Of a stretch of DNA of 56,521 nucleotides, positions 16,916 to 25,496 are shown piece after piece. The notes beneath the pieces were generated by a model. That model worked only from the letters and a program-made list of their open reading frames with translations. It was not told the DNA's origin and did not search any database. Position 1 is the first letter of the stretch. Each line of letters starts with the position of its first letter. Made by a program: the position numbers and the translations under genes. The stretch comes from Bacillota bacterium (GTDB lineage Bacteria > Bacillota > Clostridia > Oscillospirales > Oscillospiraceae): the NCBI GenBank assembly GCA_029224785.1, contig JAQXVF010000028.1:1-56521 (forward strand). Reading direction: 5' to 3'.

Positions 16916-17995
16916 CTATTTCGTAAAAATTTCCGTCAGTTGACCTCTGGTATGCTCAGGAGTGTACTGCTCCGCGGTTTTCAGGCCGGCCTCCTTCAGC
17001 GCAGCCAGTTCCTCCGGGCCGAGACCGTTCAGCTTCCGGATCGTCTCCGCCAGCGCCGCGGCATCGCCCATGGGAAATTTCACGCCGTTTTCCCAGTTAT
17101 GAATGTAATATCCGGGAGCCGCATAATCGGAGCACACTGCAATCGCACCGCAGGCCATGGCCTCCAGGGCCACCAGGCCCAGGCTCTCGCCCTCCCGCTC
17201 TGTGGGGAAGATGAAATAGTCAAACAGATTGTATAGTTTACATAATTCTTCCTGCGTCTGCAGGCCCAGCCGGATGACCCGGTCCTTCAGGCCGAGCTGA
17301 TCGATATACCGGCTGCACGCGTCCCCCTGGGGGCCGTCTCCCACCAGGAACACGTGCACATCCTCCAGTCGGGAAACCGCGTCCAGATAGGTTTTCCAGC
17401 CCTTTCCGTTGGAAAGCCTGCCTACAAAGCCCAGGATTCTTTTGTCATCCTCTATACCGAAGCTGTGTCTGTACTCCCGCACCTGTTCCGCAGGCAGGAG
17501 CCGGAAGGTTTCGGGGTCCACACCGCCGGAGGGATAGACACGGATCTTCGATTCCCCGATCCCGTATTTTCGGGCCACAACGTCCCCGAAATACTCGGAG
17601 GGAACCACTACCTTGTCGCTGACTTTCAGGATCGCCTTCGTGAAGCGCTGGAACTTTTCCTGCTTCCGGGTATCGGGGACCACGTCGCTTCCGTGGACAT
17701 TGGTGATGATGTTCAGCTTTTTCAGCCTGCCGGCAAGCAAAACCGGCCAGGAGCTGTGGGATGCATAGTGGACATACACGCAGTCATAATCGTTTCTCAG
17801 CAGCTTCCACACGGTGGAAAAGAAGAAGCCCGCGTATCCTTTCAGCTTGTTCACGGCGCCGCTCTGCTTGTACATGACGCTGAGCGCATAATCCACCCCC
17901 AGGCTGTCCAACTGCTGGCAGAATTTCTTCACAAAAACGCCGTAGCTGGGGTTTTGGGCATCGGGGTACATATTGGATACAACGATACACTTCAT
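16916..17995 (-). CDS. GT4-family glycosyltransferase
   Basis: A 359-residue cytoplasmic glycosyltransferase of the GT-B fold. The N-terminal half carries the acceptor side (SNMYPDAQNPSYGVFVKKF, NVHGSDVVPD). The C-terminal half carries the nucleotide-sugar site: ILGFVGRLSNGKGWKTYL, VGDGPQGDA, and the EREGESLGLVALEAMACG motif with the two Glu residues typical of GT4. It likely adds one sugar of the repeat unit. The start at 17995 is chosen because it directly precedes the first beta strand and follows GGAG; a longer frame adds 15 unrelated residues. Confidence 0.9.
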   Translation of the reverse strand: MKCIVVSNMYPDAQNPSYGVFVKKFCQQLDSLGVDYALSVMYKQSGAVNKLKGYAGFFFSTVWKLLRNDYDCVYVHYASHSSWPVLLAGRLKKLNIITNVHGSDVVPDTRKQEKFQRFTKAILKVSDKVVVPSEYFGDVVARKYGIGESKIRVYPSGGVDPETFRLLPAEQVREYRHSFGIEDDKRILGFVGRLSNGKGWKTYLDAVSRLEDVHVFLVGDGPQGDACSRYIDQLGLKDRVIRLGLQTQEELCKLYNLFDYFIFPTEREGESLGLVALEAMACGAIAVCSDYAAPGYYIHNWENGVKFPMGDAAALAETIRKLNGLGPEELAALKEAGLKTAEQYTPEHTRGQLTEIFTK

Positions 17996-18014
17996 TCCGA
18001 ACACTCCGCTTTCA

Positions 18015-18494
18015 TCAAAGGGTCTCGATAAACCGTTCAATGCTGTCGATAATGGTCTGGGTGTTGCTCACATATGCCTTATATTCCGTGTTTTTCACCG
18101 TCTCCAACGCGTTTGCCAGGTCTGCGCAGTCGTCGCACCGGCAGATCAGCTCCAGCTCCCGGAACTGCTCCACCAGTTGGAGCTGATGGTCGTCCACGTG
18201 TTCGCCGTACTTTGCCAGCCGGGGAACGGCAATCACCTTCTTGCCCTGTTTCACCGCGCCGATGATGGCGCCAGTGCCCCCGTGGGTGATGACGATATCG
18301 CTTTTCCCCATCTCCTCCGCAAAGGCCTCCCGGTCCAGAAAATCCCGGTACCGGTAGTGCTTGGGCTGATAGTCGCTGCAGCCCACCTGGGCAAACACCT
18401 CATCGGTGACAGTTCCGTTTTCCACCAGCTCATCCACGGCCTTCAGCAGCCTGTTGAACTGAAATTTCTGTGATCCAAGCGTGATAAAAATCAT
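18015..18494 (-). CDS. PssE-like glycosyltransferase subunit (GT28 C-terminal type)
   Basis: A 159-residue half-enzyme corresponding to the nucleotide-sugar-binding C-terminal domain of GT28 enzymes (Alg13/PssE/CpsG type). Signatures are MIFITLGSQKFQF at the N-terminus and IVITHGGTGAIIGAVKQGKK in the middle, where the HGGTG contacts the sugar-nucleotide. It works as a heterodimer with the upstream PssD-like subunit, which anchors it to the membrane. The genes are adjacent and 11 bp apart. The specific sugar cannot be told. Confidence 0.88.
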   Translation of the reverse strand: MIFITLGSQKFQFNRLLKAVDELVENGTVTDEVFAQVGCSDYQPKHYRYRDFLDREAFAEEMGKSDIVITHGGTGAIIGAVKQGKKVIAVPRLAKYGEHVDDHQLQLVEQFRELELICRCDDCADLANALETVKNTEYKAYVSNTQTIIDSIERFIETL

Positions 18495-18505
18495 TCCCGC
18501 ACTCC

Positions 18506-18979
18506 TTAATAAATGCCGCCCAGGCAGATGGCATTGGGATAGATCTCCCGCATCGACTCCCACTGCACATAGAACTGATCCGCAAAACGATACATCAGTT
18601 TTCCGGTTTCCGTGGGGGAAGTGACTTTTGCGAACGACTCAATGTAGATCAGCTTTTTCCCGAACAGCTTTGCCAGCAGGCACATGGGGATCATGGCCAG
18701 CACGCCGGTGGTGATCACCACGTCCGGTCTCTCCTTCAGGAAGATTCCCAGACTCCGGAAGGCATTTACGAGCATCCAGAACGGGAAAGAAGCCTCTTTC
18801 CGGTTCACCTGGTGCAGGTAATACATCCTCTGGCCCCTGATATCCGCCTTGTACCGGGTCTGTTCGGTAATGACGCAGCAATCGTACTTCTCCATCATGG
18901 GCCTGAGCATGGAGATCTGCTCAAAATGTCCGCCGGAGGAAGCCGCAAAGCACAGCTTTTTCCCTTTTCCTGCCGCCAT
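18506..18979 (-). CDS. PssD-like glycosyltransferase subunit (Alg14 type)
   Basis: A 157-residue partner of the PssE-like protein. It shows the Alg14/PssD signature: LCFAASSGGHFEQISML at the N-terminus, DVVITTGVLAMIPMCLLAKL as the membrane-associated helix, and KLIYIESFAKVTSPTETGKL. The two subunits together make one GT-B enzyme. A TTG two codons earlier is possible, but GGAGG is 8 bases before the ATG at 18979. Its start is 2 bp from the dehydrogenase stop, so translation is probably coupled. Confidence 0.88.
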   Translation of the reverse strand: MAAGKGKKLCFAASSGGHFEQISMLRPMMEKYDCCVITEQTRYKADIRGQRMYYLHQVNRKEASFPFWMLVNAFRSLGIFLKERPDVVITTGVLAMIPMCLLAKLFGKKLIYIESFAKVTSPTETGKLMYRFADQFYVQWESMREIYPNAICLGGIY

Positions 18980-18981
18980 AT

Positions 18982-20229
18982 TCAATCCCTCCGGAAAATG
19001 TCTCTGGTGTAGACCTTGTCTTTGACATCGTCAAGACAGGCGTCATAGCGGTTGGCAATGATGGCCTGGCTCTGAGCCTTGAAGGCATCCAGATCGTTCA
19101 CGACCCGGCTGCCGAAGAAGGTGCTTCCATCCTCCAGCGTGGGCTCATAGACGATGACCGAGGCTCCCTTGGCCTTGATGCGCTTCATGACGCCCTGAAT
19201 GGCGGACTGTCTGAAATTATCGGAGTTGCTCTTCATGGTCAGGCGATATACGCCGATCACGCACTCTCTCTCGGCCCCTTTTCTGAAATCGCCCCGGTTG
19301 AAATCATCATAGTATCCGGCCATCTTCAGCACCTGGTCGGCGATAAAATCCTTCCGGGTACGGTTGCTCTCCACGATGGCCTGGATCAGGTTTTCGGGAA
19401 CATCCTCGTAATTGGCCAGGAGCTGTTTGGTATCCTTGGGCAGGCAGTAGCCGCCATAGCCAAAGGAGGGATTGTTGTAGTGGGTACCGATCCGGGGATC
19501 CAGACCAACGCCCTGAATGATCGCCTGGGTGTCCAGGCCCTTCATCTCCGCATAGGTGTCCAGCTCGTTGAAATAGGAAACCCGCAGCGCAAGATAGGTG
19601 TTGGAGAAGAGCTTCACGGCTTCCGCTTCCGTAAAGCCCATGAACAGGGTGGGGATCTCCTCCTTCAGGGCCCCCTCCTGCAGCAGCCGGGCAAAGGTCT
19701 CCGCCTCCCGGCGGGTATTCTCATCGCAGGAAACAATGATCCGGGAAGGATAGAGATTGTCGTACAGGGCCTTGCTCTCCCGCAGAAACTCCGGGCTGAA
19801 GAGGATCCTGCTGCAGCCGGTCTTTTTCCGGATGCTCTCGGTATACCCAACCGGGATCGTGCTCTTAATGACCATCACGGCATCGGGGTTCACCTTCCTC
19901 ACAAGATTGATGACCGCTTCCACCGCGCTGGTATCAAAGTGCTGTGTCTTGGAATCGTAATTGGTGGGCGCTGCGATCACAACCAGATCCGCATCCTGAT
20001 ACGCCTTTTCTCCGTCGGTCGTTGCCACCAGGTTCAGGTTTTTCCCGGACAGGTATTGCTCAATGTACTCGTCCTGGATCGGGCTGACTCTGCGGTTGAT
20101 CATCTCCACCTTTTCCGGAATGATGTCAACCGCCACCACTTCATGATGCACCGCCAGCAAAACGGCGATGGACAGGCCCACATAGCCCGTACCCGCCACA
20201 GCGATTTTCAGGTCTTTATACTCTCTCAT
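18982..20229 (-). CDS. Nucleotide-sugar dehydrogenase (UDP-glucose 6-dehydrogenase type)
   Basis: A 415-residue NAD-dependent four-electron dehydrogenase that oxidises the sugar C6 alcohol to a carboxylate, here probably UDP-glucose to UDP-glucuronate. It has the N-terminal Rossmann motif [19 protein letters not shown], the central [12 protein letters not shown], the active-site cysteine in [12 protein letters not shown], and the C-terminal UDP-binding domain. UDP-N-acetyl-mannosamine or galactosamine dehydrogenases are alternatives. It supplies an acidic sugar to the glycosyltransferases downstream. ATG at 20229 follows AAGGA; a frame 13 residues longer lacks a ribosome site. Confidence 0.9.
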   Translation of the reverse strand: MREYKDLKIAVAGTGYVGLSIAVLLAVHHEVVAVDIIPEKVEMINRRVSPIQDEYIEQYLSGKNLNLVATTDGEKAYQDADLVVIAAPTNYDSKTQHFDTSAVEAVINLVRKVNPDAVMVIKSTIPVGYTESIRKKTGCSRILFSPEFLRESKALYDNLYPSRIIVSCDENTRREAETFARLLQEGALKEEIPTLFMGFTEAEAVKLFSNTYLALRVSYFNELDTYAEMKGLDTQAIIQGVGLDPRIGTHYNNPSFGYGGYCLPKDTKQLLANYEDVPENLIQAIVESNRTRKDFIADQVLKMAGYYDDFNRGDFRKGAERECVIGVYRLTMKSNSDNFRQSAIQGVMKRIKAKGASVIVYEPTLEDGSTFFGSRVVNDLDAFKAQSQAIIANRYDACLDDVKDKVYTRDIFRRD

Positions 20230-20290
20230 TTTTCCTTCGCTCCACAACCTATTTGTTATTCCGGGCAAACGCTATTTTGGACAAAACAGA

Positions 20291-20325
20291 TTGACTGCGC
20301 AGGTTGAAAAACGCTGCGCAGACAA
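20291..20325 (-). terminator. Hairpin between the Wzz-like gene and the dehydrogenase gene
   Basis: Twelve-base arms TTGACTGCGCAG / CTGCGCAGACAA with one mismatch and an 11-nt loop. On the minus strand it is followed by a T-poor tract, so it may be an attenuator or processing site, not a strong terminator. Confidence 0.4.
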
Positions 20326-20398
20326 TTCTTTGATCCGGGGGATTCTATTCCGAAAGCGCGCCAAAACCCATCGGTTCCCCACGCTTTCCGATACGATG

Positions 20399-21115
20399 TT
20401 ACAGGAGAATACAACCCAGGACCTTTCTGCCGCTGACACTGACCAGCTCCACGATTTTGTCCGTTTCCCTGAAAGTGGATCTGTCGATCTCCTCCGCAAG
20501 GATCACATCTGCCGTCTGCAGCATCTGCGCCGCTTCGGCATGATACGCGGGATTGGCAATCACCTGAAGCTTCAGGTCGGCGGGAAGGTATTTCCCAACG
20601 GTATCGCAGACTTCCTGGATTTTTTTCTGATCGGCCGTGCCGCAGAGCAGGACTTCCTTCTCTCCGTTGTGGCAGATCAGGCGGATTTTGGCCGCCATCA
20701 GCCGGCAGGCTTCCTCCGTGTTCACTTTGGTTCGATGGCCCAGGCAGCGGTTCAGCCAGCGGTCCAGCCTGGTGCCCTTCTTTTCCTGCCACACATGGAT
20801 ATTTCCAACGATGAACAGGCCGTAGCGGCCCTTTACATCCGCCGGGCAGGCGATCTTTCCGGAAAGGATCTCCTTTGTCAACACCCAGCAGGCCACCAGA
20901 AAGGCGCCCATGACGGCACCAAGGACACAGAACACCATGATCTCCTTCAGATTGAATTCCGTGGCCGTCTGGGCAACGCCCTTATAAACGCCGAGCACAA
21001 CCGCAAACACAGCCATGGTCGCCAGGACAGATCGCCATTTCTTCAGATACAGAAAAATCACGCGGGCAAGATCAATATCCGCATCGGCATGGATGGTCTG
21101 ACATTCCACAAGCAT
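20399..21115 (-). CDS. Wzz-like polysaccharide chain-length protein
   Basis: A 238-residue protein with an N-terminal Wzz-type start (QTIHADADIDLARVIFLYLKKW), a first membrane helix (SVLATMAVFAVVLGVYKGVA) and a second (MVFCVLGAVMGAFLVACWVL) only ~15 residues later, so the large periplasmic loop of classical Wzz/CpsC is almost absent. The C-terminal ~130 residues resemble a cytoplasmic kinase-partner domain (RLICHNGEKEVLLCGTADQK, VILAEEIDRSTFRETDKIVE) but carry no Walker A. It heads the polysaccharide operon and probably tunes polymer length. AGGAGG is only 1-2 bases from the ATG, so the in-frame GTG at 21109 may be the actual start. Confidence 0.65.
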   Translation of the reverse strand: MLVECQTIHADADIDLARVIFLYLKKWRSVLATMAVFAVVLGVYKGVAQTATEFNLKEIMVFCVLGAVMGAFLVACWVLTKEILSGKIACPADVKGRYGLFIVGNIHVWQEKKGTRLDRWLNRCLGHRTKVNTEEACRLMAAKIRLICHNGEKEVLLCGTADQKKIQEVCDTVGKYLPADLKLQVIANPAYHAEAAQMLQTADVILAEEIDRSTFRETDKIVELVSVSGRKVLGCILL

Positions 21116-21151
21116 TCCTCCTCTGAGTCCGGAAACATATACGGTCCGGTT

Positions 21152-21180
21152 ATTATAACATAATACGCATTCGTTGTCCA
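21152..21180 (-). promoter_or_regulatory. Promoter of the polysaccharide operon
   Basis: Minus strand TGGACA (21175-21180), 17-base spacer, TATAAT (21152-21157). Confidence 0.7.
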
Positions 21181-21195
21181 GCAATTTCCCTTTTT

Positions 21196-21675
21196 TCAGG
21201 ACGGAATCTCCATTTTCTTTCCGTTCAGCACCGCCTCGGTCAGCCTTTCCCCGCTGTAACGCAGCTTCAGCAGGAAAAAAGGAGCGTCCTGCCACAGAAG
21301 GTCCAGAAAGATCTGATCCCCCTGCCATTTGGGCAGACCGTCCAGGAATTCCCGGCTGACCCACTGCAGGTCTCCCTCCGGACACGCCGTCAGCTCTCCT
21401 TCAAACCGGTCCGCCGTAAACAGGTACATATATTCCCCGTCCCAGGGCCCGTCGGTCAGGAAGGTCACCACACCCCGGCATTTCCAGCTCGTCAGCGTCA
21501 GGCCGGTCTCCTCCTTTGCCTCCCGCAGGAGGCACTCGTCCGGGGTCTCGTCCCCCTCAAATTTCCCGCCGATGCCGATCCACTTATCCTTGTTCACATC
21601 GTTTTTCTTCTTGACCCGGTGCAGCATCAGCACCTCATCGCCCCGCAGGACATAGCACAAAGTCGAATTGATCAT
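21196..21675 (-). CDS. NUDIX hydrolase (MutT/8-oxo-dGTP diphosphatase type)
   Basis: A 159-residue NUDIX protein. The NUDIX box GGKFEGDETPDECLLREAKE followed by ETGL matches GX5EX7REUXEEXGU and supplies the metal-binding glutamates. Such enzymes cleave nucleoside diphosphates linked to other moieties, and MutT-like ones clear oxidised dGTP. The exact substrate is not predictable. It lies 9 bp after the lipid kinase gene on the same strand and shares its promoter. Confidence 0.88.
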   Translation of the reverse strand: MINSTLCYVLRGDEVLMLHRVKKKNDVNKDKWIGIGGKFEGDETPDECLLREAKEETGLTLTSWKCRGVVTFLTDGPWDGEYMYLFTADRFEGELTACPEGDLQWVSREFLDGLPKWQGDQIFLDLLWQDAPFFLLKLRYSGERLTEAVLNGKKMEIPS

Positions 21676-21684
21676 GGGTACTCC

Positions 21685-22569
21685 TTACTGCATCAGGGTG
21701 ATGCCGTGGTGCAGGTTCTCCACCTGCACCGGTTCCCGATGGCCCGGTTCCCGCTCTCCATCCAGTGTCCAGTCCATGGTCTCCGACGCGGTGACCCGCA
21801 CCCGTTCCGCCGAACGGAAGGTGATCATGGCGCAGTTGTAAGTCTGGGCCTGGAGGGCACGGATGCACTCGCCCACTTCCAGAATGTCCTTGGGCGAGCG
21901 CACCAGAAGGATTTCGAATTTGCCGTCGCCCATGTCCACCTGGTTTTCGTTCAGGGTCAGGATCCCGCCGACACTGGTGGAATTGCTGATGGCGCCGAAG
22001 AGGAAATCATCCTCCACGATCTCGTCGTCCAGCTCCAGCCGTACATGCTCCGGCCGGATCTGGGAGATCTCCGAGATGCCCTCCAGCACATAAGCCGCGT
22101 GGCCCAGAGCGTTTTTCACAGTCTGCGGGGTGGCATAGCTGGCCTTGGTAAAGGCGCCGAAGGAGGCCACATAAGAGAAGAACCGGTCTCCGAACCGGCC
22201 GATATCCAGCTTTCTGGGTGCTCCGCTGACAATCCGTTCCGCCGCCTTCACCGGATCCAGGGGCAGGTGGATGCTTGCCGCGAAGTCATTGGTAGACCCG
22301 GCCGGAAGATAGCCCAACGGGATCTGCCTGCCGCTGCGCATTACCCCGGAAACCGTCTCGTTGAAGGTTCCGTCGCCGCCGCAGCATACCGCCAGATCCG
22401 CCTCCCCGGCGTAGCTTTCCACAAAGCGTTCACAATCTCCGGGGCCTTCCGTGATGTGCACCTCCACCCGGTAGCCCGCCCGGTTGAAAACCGTAAGGAT
22501 CTCCGTCAGAACCCGGTTTGCCTTCCGCATCCCGGCGTACGGATTGATGACGAACAACATTTTTTTCAT
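21685..22569 (-). CDS. Diacylglycerol kinase-family lipid kinase (YegS/DgkB-like)
   Basis: A 294-residue soluble lipid kinase of the DAGK catalytic family. The nucleotide-binding signature CCGGDGTFNETVSGV lies at residues ~62-76, preceded by FVINPYAGMRKANRVLTEIL. The substrate-site LPAGSTNDFA follows at ~93-102, and the C-terminal beta-sandwich contains FEILLVRSPKDILEV. Family members phosphorylate diacylglycerol or related lipids, recycling diacylglycerol released during lipoteichoic acid synthesis in Firmicutes. AAGGGG precedes the start by 7 bases. Confidence 0.9.
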   Translation of the reverse strand: MKKMLFVINPYAGMRKANRVLTEILTVFNRAGYRVEVHITEGPGDCERFVESYAGEADLAVCCGGDGTFNETVSGVMRSGRQIPLGYLPAGSTNDFAASIHLPLDPVKAAERIVSGAPRKLDIGRFGDRFFSYVASFGAFTKASYATPQTVKNALGHAAYVLEGISEISQIRPEHVRLELDDEIVEDDFLFGAISNSTSVGGILTLNENQVDMGDGKFEILLVRSPKDILEVGECIRALQAQTYNCAMITFRSAERVRVTASETMDWTLDGEREPGHREPVQVENLHHGITLMQ

Positions 22570-22604
22570 AGAAATGCCCCTTGTCCACGTGATATTTCCG
22601 TCTC

Positions 22605-22632
22605 ATTATACCACACAATCCACTTTCTTCAA
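22605..22632 (-). promoter_or_regulatory. Promoter of the lipid kinase-NUDIX operon
   Basis: Minus strand TTGAAG (22627-22632), 16-base spacer, TATAAT (22605-22610). Confidence 0.6.
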
Positions 22633-22745
22633 GCGCAAGCCGTCTGATTCTGCGCTCGTCTGCCGGAAGTTTACAATTTCTTTACACTCCGGGGCTGCTC
22701 TGCTGTGCTGTTCCCACGAAATTCCGCACTCCACTCCTGTTTTTC

Positions 22746-22774
22746 TTGCCCTTTTCCCTCTGCAGAGATATAAT
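22746..22774 (+). promoter_or_regulatory. Promoter of the AEC transporter gene
   Basis: TTGCCC (22746-22751), 17-base spacer, TATAAT (22769-22774), divergent from the lipid kinase promoter. Confidence 0.6.
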
Positions 22775-22803
22775 GGAGTCATCCTGAACAAAGCGGTGAT
22801 TCC

Positions 22804-23808
22804 ATGTTCGAAACCTTCCTGTATGCCTTTCACGCGGTCATGCCCATGCTTCTGATCATGCTGCTGGGCTTTGTCGTCCGCCGCGTCGGTCCCTGGGACG
22901 GGCGTTTTTTCAAGCAGGTCAACAAGCTCTGCTTCCGTCTCTTTCTTCCTCTGAGTCTGGGCCTCAGCGTCTACAATATCCAGGATCTGACGGCCATCAA
23001 CTGGCCAGCCATGCTTTTTCTCCCCATCTGCGTGCTGCTGTGTGCCGGAATGGGCTGGGTTGCTGCCAGATTCCTGGTGCCCCGGCGCAATCAGAAGGGC
23101 GTCATCCTGCAGGCCGCCTATCGGTCCAACCAGTCGGTTCTGGGTCTGCCTCTTGCCACGGCCCTGGGGATCGAAGGTGCCGTTGCCTTTACCTCCGTGG
23201 CCATCGCCCTTTGTATCCCCCTGTTCAACATACTCTCTGTCGTCTGTCTCAGCTATTACAGCGACCGGGAGGGTGTCCGGGCAGACTTCCGCTCCATGGT
23301 TCGGGGTGTCCTCACAAATCCCCTGGTAGTGGGCATTCTGACGGCCATCTGTCTGGTGGTGATCCGTCAGTTCCTTCCCACCGTGGATGGAGTGCCGGTC
23401 TTCTCCATCGCCCGAAATCTCCCCTCTGTGTATACTGCAATCTCCAACATGGCAAAAGTGGCAAGCCCCATGATGCTGTTCGTGCTGGGCACCAATCTGG
23501 ATCTGGGGTCCACCCGCTCCATTCTGAAGCAGCTGAGCCTGGGTCTTTTCCTCCGGCTCATTGCAGCACCGGTGCTGGTGCTGAGCCTTTTTCTGCTGCT
23601 GCGGGGCCCTCTGGGCATCACCCCCGCGGAAATCCCCGCCCTTCTTGCCGCCTTCGCCACCCCGGTGGCCGTCTCCACCCCGGTCATGACCCAGGAGATC
23701 GGCGGCGATGAACAGCTTGCGGGGCAGCTTGTAGTATGGAGCAGCCTGCTGTCCATGTTCACCATCTTCTGCTTCATTTTCCTTCTGCGTTCCTTCGGCG
23801 TGCTGTAA
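22804..23808 (+). CDS. AEC-family transporter (auxin efflux carrier/malate permease type)
   Basis: A 334-residue membrane protein with about ten helices in two inverted halves, the layout of the AEC family. The N-terminus MFETFLYAFHAVMPMLLIML and the FFKQVNKLCFRLFLPLSL segment after the first helix are characteristic. The second half has the broken-helix region LLAAFATPVAVSTPVMTQEI. Bacterial members transport organic acids such as malate or malonate, or export amino acid derivatives; the substrate here is unknown. It is a single-gene transcript between its own promoter and a strong terminator. Confidence 0.85.
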   Translation: MFETFLYAFHAVMPMLLIMLLGFVVRRVGPWDGRFFKQVNKLCFRLFLPLSLGLSVYNIQDLTAINWPAMLFLPICVLLCAGMGWVAARFLVPRRNQKGVILQAAYRSNQSVLGLPLATALGIEGAVAFTSVAIALCIPLFNILSVVCLSYYSDREGVRADFRSMVRGVLTNPLVVGILTAICLVVIRQFLPTVDGVPVFSIARNLPSVYTAISNMAKVASPMMLFVLGTNLDLGSTRSILKQLSLGLFLRLIAAPVLVLSLFLLLRGPLGITPAEIPALLAAFATPVAVSTPVMTQEIGGDEQLAGQLVVWSSLLSMFTIFCFIFLLRSFGVL

Positions 23809-23838
23809 GCCCGCCCGGCGGAAGATCCTCGATTTTCA

Positions 23839-23883
23839 AAAACCAGCCCCTGCCGGATTTCATCCCCGGCAGGGGCTGGTTTT
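23839..23883. terminator. Strong bidirectional terminator
   Basis: Perfect 18-bp stem (AAAACCAGCCCCTGCCGG and complement) with a 9-nt loop. It has A and T runs on both sides and separates the convergent AEC and LysR genes. The LysR stop codon overlaps its right edge. Confidence 0.9.
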
Positions 23884-24953
23884 CAGTGTTCGCAGCGGCC
23901 GCAGTTGTCGCAGTAACCCTTGGTTTTGCAGGAAGGCAAGCCCAGAAGCTCTGCAAAGAAGCTCTCTGACAGAGTCGGGGTGGCAGCCTCTTCCCGGGCA
24001 GGCTCCTGAGGGGTCTGCTCTTTCGTTTCCTCCGGCATATCGGCACTCCTTTCCGTTTTCAAATCCTGATCCCGAAAATATCCCGTAATAAAGCCCAGAA
24101 AATCCGTTGCGGCGGAATTCAGCGGCACCGCATTGCTCCAGTAGGCCCGGTGGACGCTCTTTCTGGACATGAAATCCATGGGCACCGTCACGACCCCTTC
24201 CCAGTCCTTCATCATATCGTCCGGCAGCACCGAGAGGATCTGCCCCTTCTGGGTCAGCTCCTGGAGCACCCGCAGATCTGAGGTCTGCAGCATCATATTG
24301 GGACGTGCATTCTGGGCGGAAAACGCCTTCTGGATGATCTGCTCCACTGCGGGGATGGGATTTCCCAGAAAGCCAAGGGGAATGTCCAGCAGGTCCGGCA
24401 CGGACAGGCTCTCCCGCCGGGCCAGCGGATGATCCGCCGCCATTCCCATCATAATCTGGACCTTGTACAGGTCCTCGTGGGCCATGGCCTGCAGATTGGG
24501 CTCCATCACCGGAGAAATGATCACATCCACGGTGCCCGAATTCAGCAGCTCCAGCAGATCGTGGCTGTAGCGCTCATACACCCGGATGCAGATGTCGGGA
24601 AATGCCTCCAGGAACGGGCCGTACAGGATCCGGCAGATGACCCGGTTGTTGGTGGGCGTGACGCCGACACAGAGGGTCCGCTGGAAGCTGGTCTCCTCCA
24701 TATGCCGGAACCGGGTGACCAGCGCGTCAAAGCAGCCGGAGATCTGGAGCACCATGCCATGGAGCAGATTGCCTGCCTCCGTAGGCTCGATGCCTGCCTT
24801 GGACCGCTCAAACAGCACCACTCCAAATTCCTCCTCCAGCTCCTGGATGGCCCGGGAGATCACAGAGCGGGAAACATACAGGGATTCTGCGGCCAGGGAG
24901 ATATTCCTGGTCTCCATTGCCTTTTCAAAATACAGGATCTGTTTCTGGGTCAT
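23883..24953 (-). CDS. LysR-family regulator with cysteine-rich C-terminal tail
   Basis: A 356-residue LysR-type regulator. The N-terminal winged HTH (KAMETRNISLAAESLYVSRS) is canonical, and the periplasmic-binding-like effector domain spans ~90-300. After residue ~305 comes an unusual extension rich in Glu/Pro/Thr, ending in CKTKGYCDNCGRCEH, a four-cysteine cluster (CX5CX2CX2C) that could bind a metal or a cluster. Typical LysR proteins end near 300. The start at 24953 follows GGAGG; longer frames add ~30 residues without domain content. It faces the transporter/FAD oxidoreductase operon across a 543-bp divergent region and is its likely regulator. Confidence 0.88.
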   Translation of the reverse strand: MTQKQILYFEKAMETRNISLAAESLYVSRSVISRAIQELEEEFGVVLFERSKAGIEPTEAGNLLHGMVLQISGCFDALVTRFRHMEETSFQRTLCVGVTPTNNRVICRILYGPFLEAFPDICIRVYERYSHDLLELLNSGTVDVIISPVMEPNLQAMAHEDLYKVQIMMGMAADHPLARRESLSVPDLLDIPLGFLGNPIPAVEQIIQKAFSAQNARPNMMLQTSDLRVLQELTQKGQILSVLPDDMMKDWEGVVTVPMDFMSRKSVHRAYWSNAVPLNSAATDFLGFITGYFRDQDLKTERSADMPEETKEQTPQEPAREEAATPTLSESFFAELLGLPSCKTKGYCDNCGRCEH

Positions 24954-25496
24954 GGCATCCTCCGTCAAAAACGCTGTTTTCTTTATATGCATCACAAAAA
25001 TGTTACGTTTTTTCCGATTTGCAGGTCTGCAAACCGCCGGCAAAAACAGAATTCTCCATCTTGCCTAAAAAGTGAAGATCGCTTTTATACAATATAAACA
25101 AATACCCTTCTGTTTTTCTGAGGATCCGTCCCCTGGGATGAAGAATAATATGCACAAAAGCGTTTTCTTTTTCTTAAACCATAGTATACAATTCCGACAA
25201 AAAACTGTAAAGTGACAAAAGTGTGTCTTTTTAAGGTCGTTCCGTGTTATATATGTTTCGTTTCTGTTTTCCGGCCTGTAATCCGAAGCCATTTTGTCAC
25301 ATCCTGCAACGTATTTTGTACTTGTCATTCCGGGGCGTGGGGGTGATAATAAAAGCAACAGGCAGGTTTGTGAGCTTCATGCCGCCCCGGGAACGGCCGT
25401 TGTCACAAAGCCGCCATATTTCATTCCGGTTCTCCCGCGTGCGCGCCGGGGGGATCGGGCTGGGGAAAGAAAACAAAAAATGAGGAGGTTACCCGA
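24954..25496. other. Long divergent regulatory region between LysR and permease genes
   Basis: No gene is supported in this 543-bp gap. It contains the LysR promoter and a ~220-nt LysR leader. For the permease I see only AGGAGG (25483-25488), 8 bases before its ATG, and no confident promoter. AT-rich blocks near 25180-25260 suit LysR operator sites, but no clear T-N11-A dyad stands out. A long GC-rich leader (about 25320-25460) precedes the permease. Confidence 0.5.
25183..25211 (-). promoter_or_regulatory. Promoter of the LysR regulator gene
   Basis: Minus strand TTTACA (25206-25211), 17-base spacer, TATACT (25183-25188). Confidence 0.6.
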
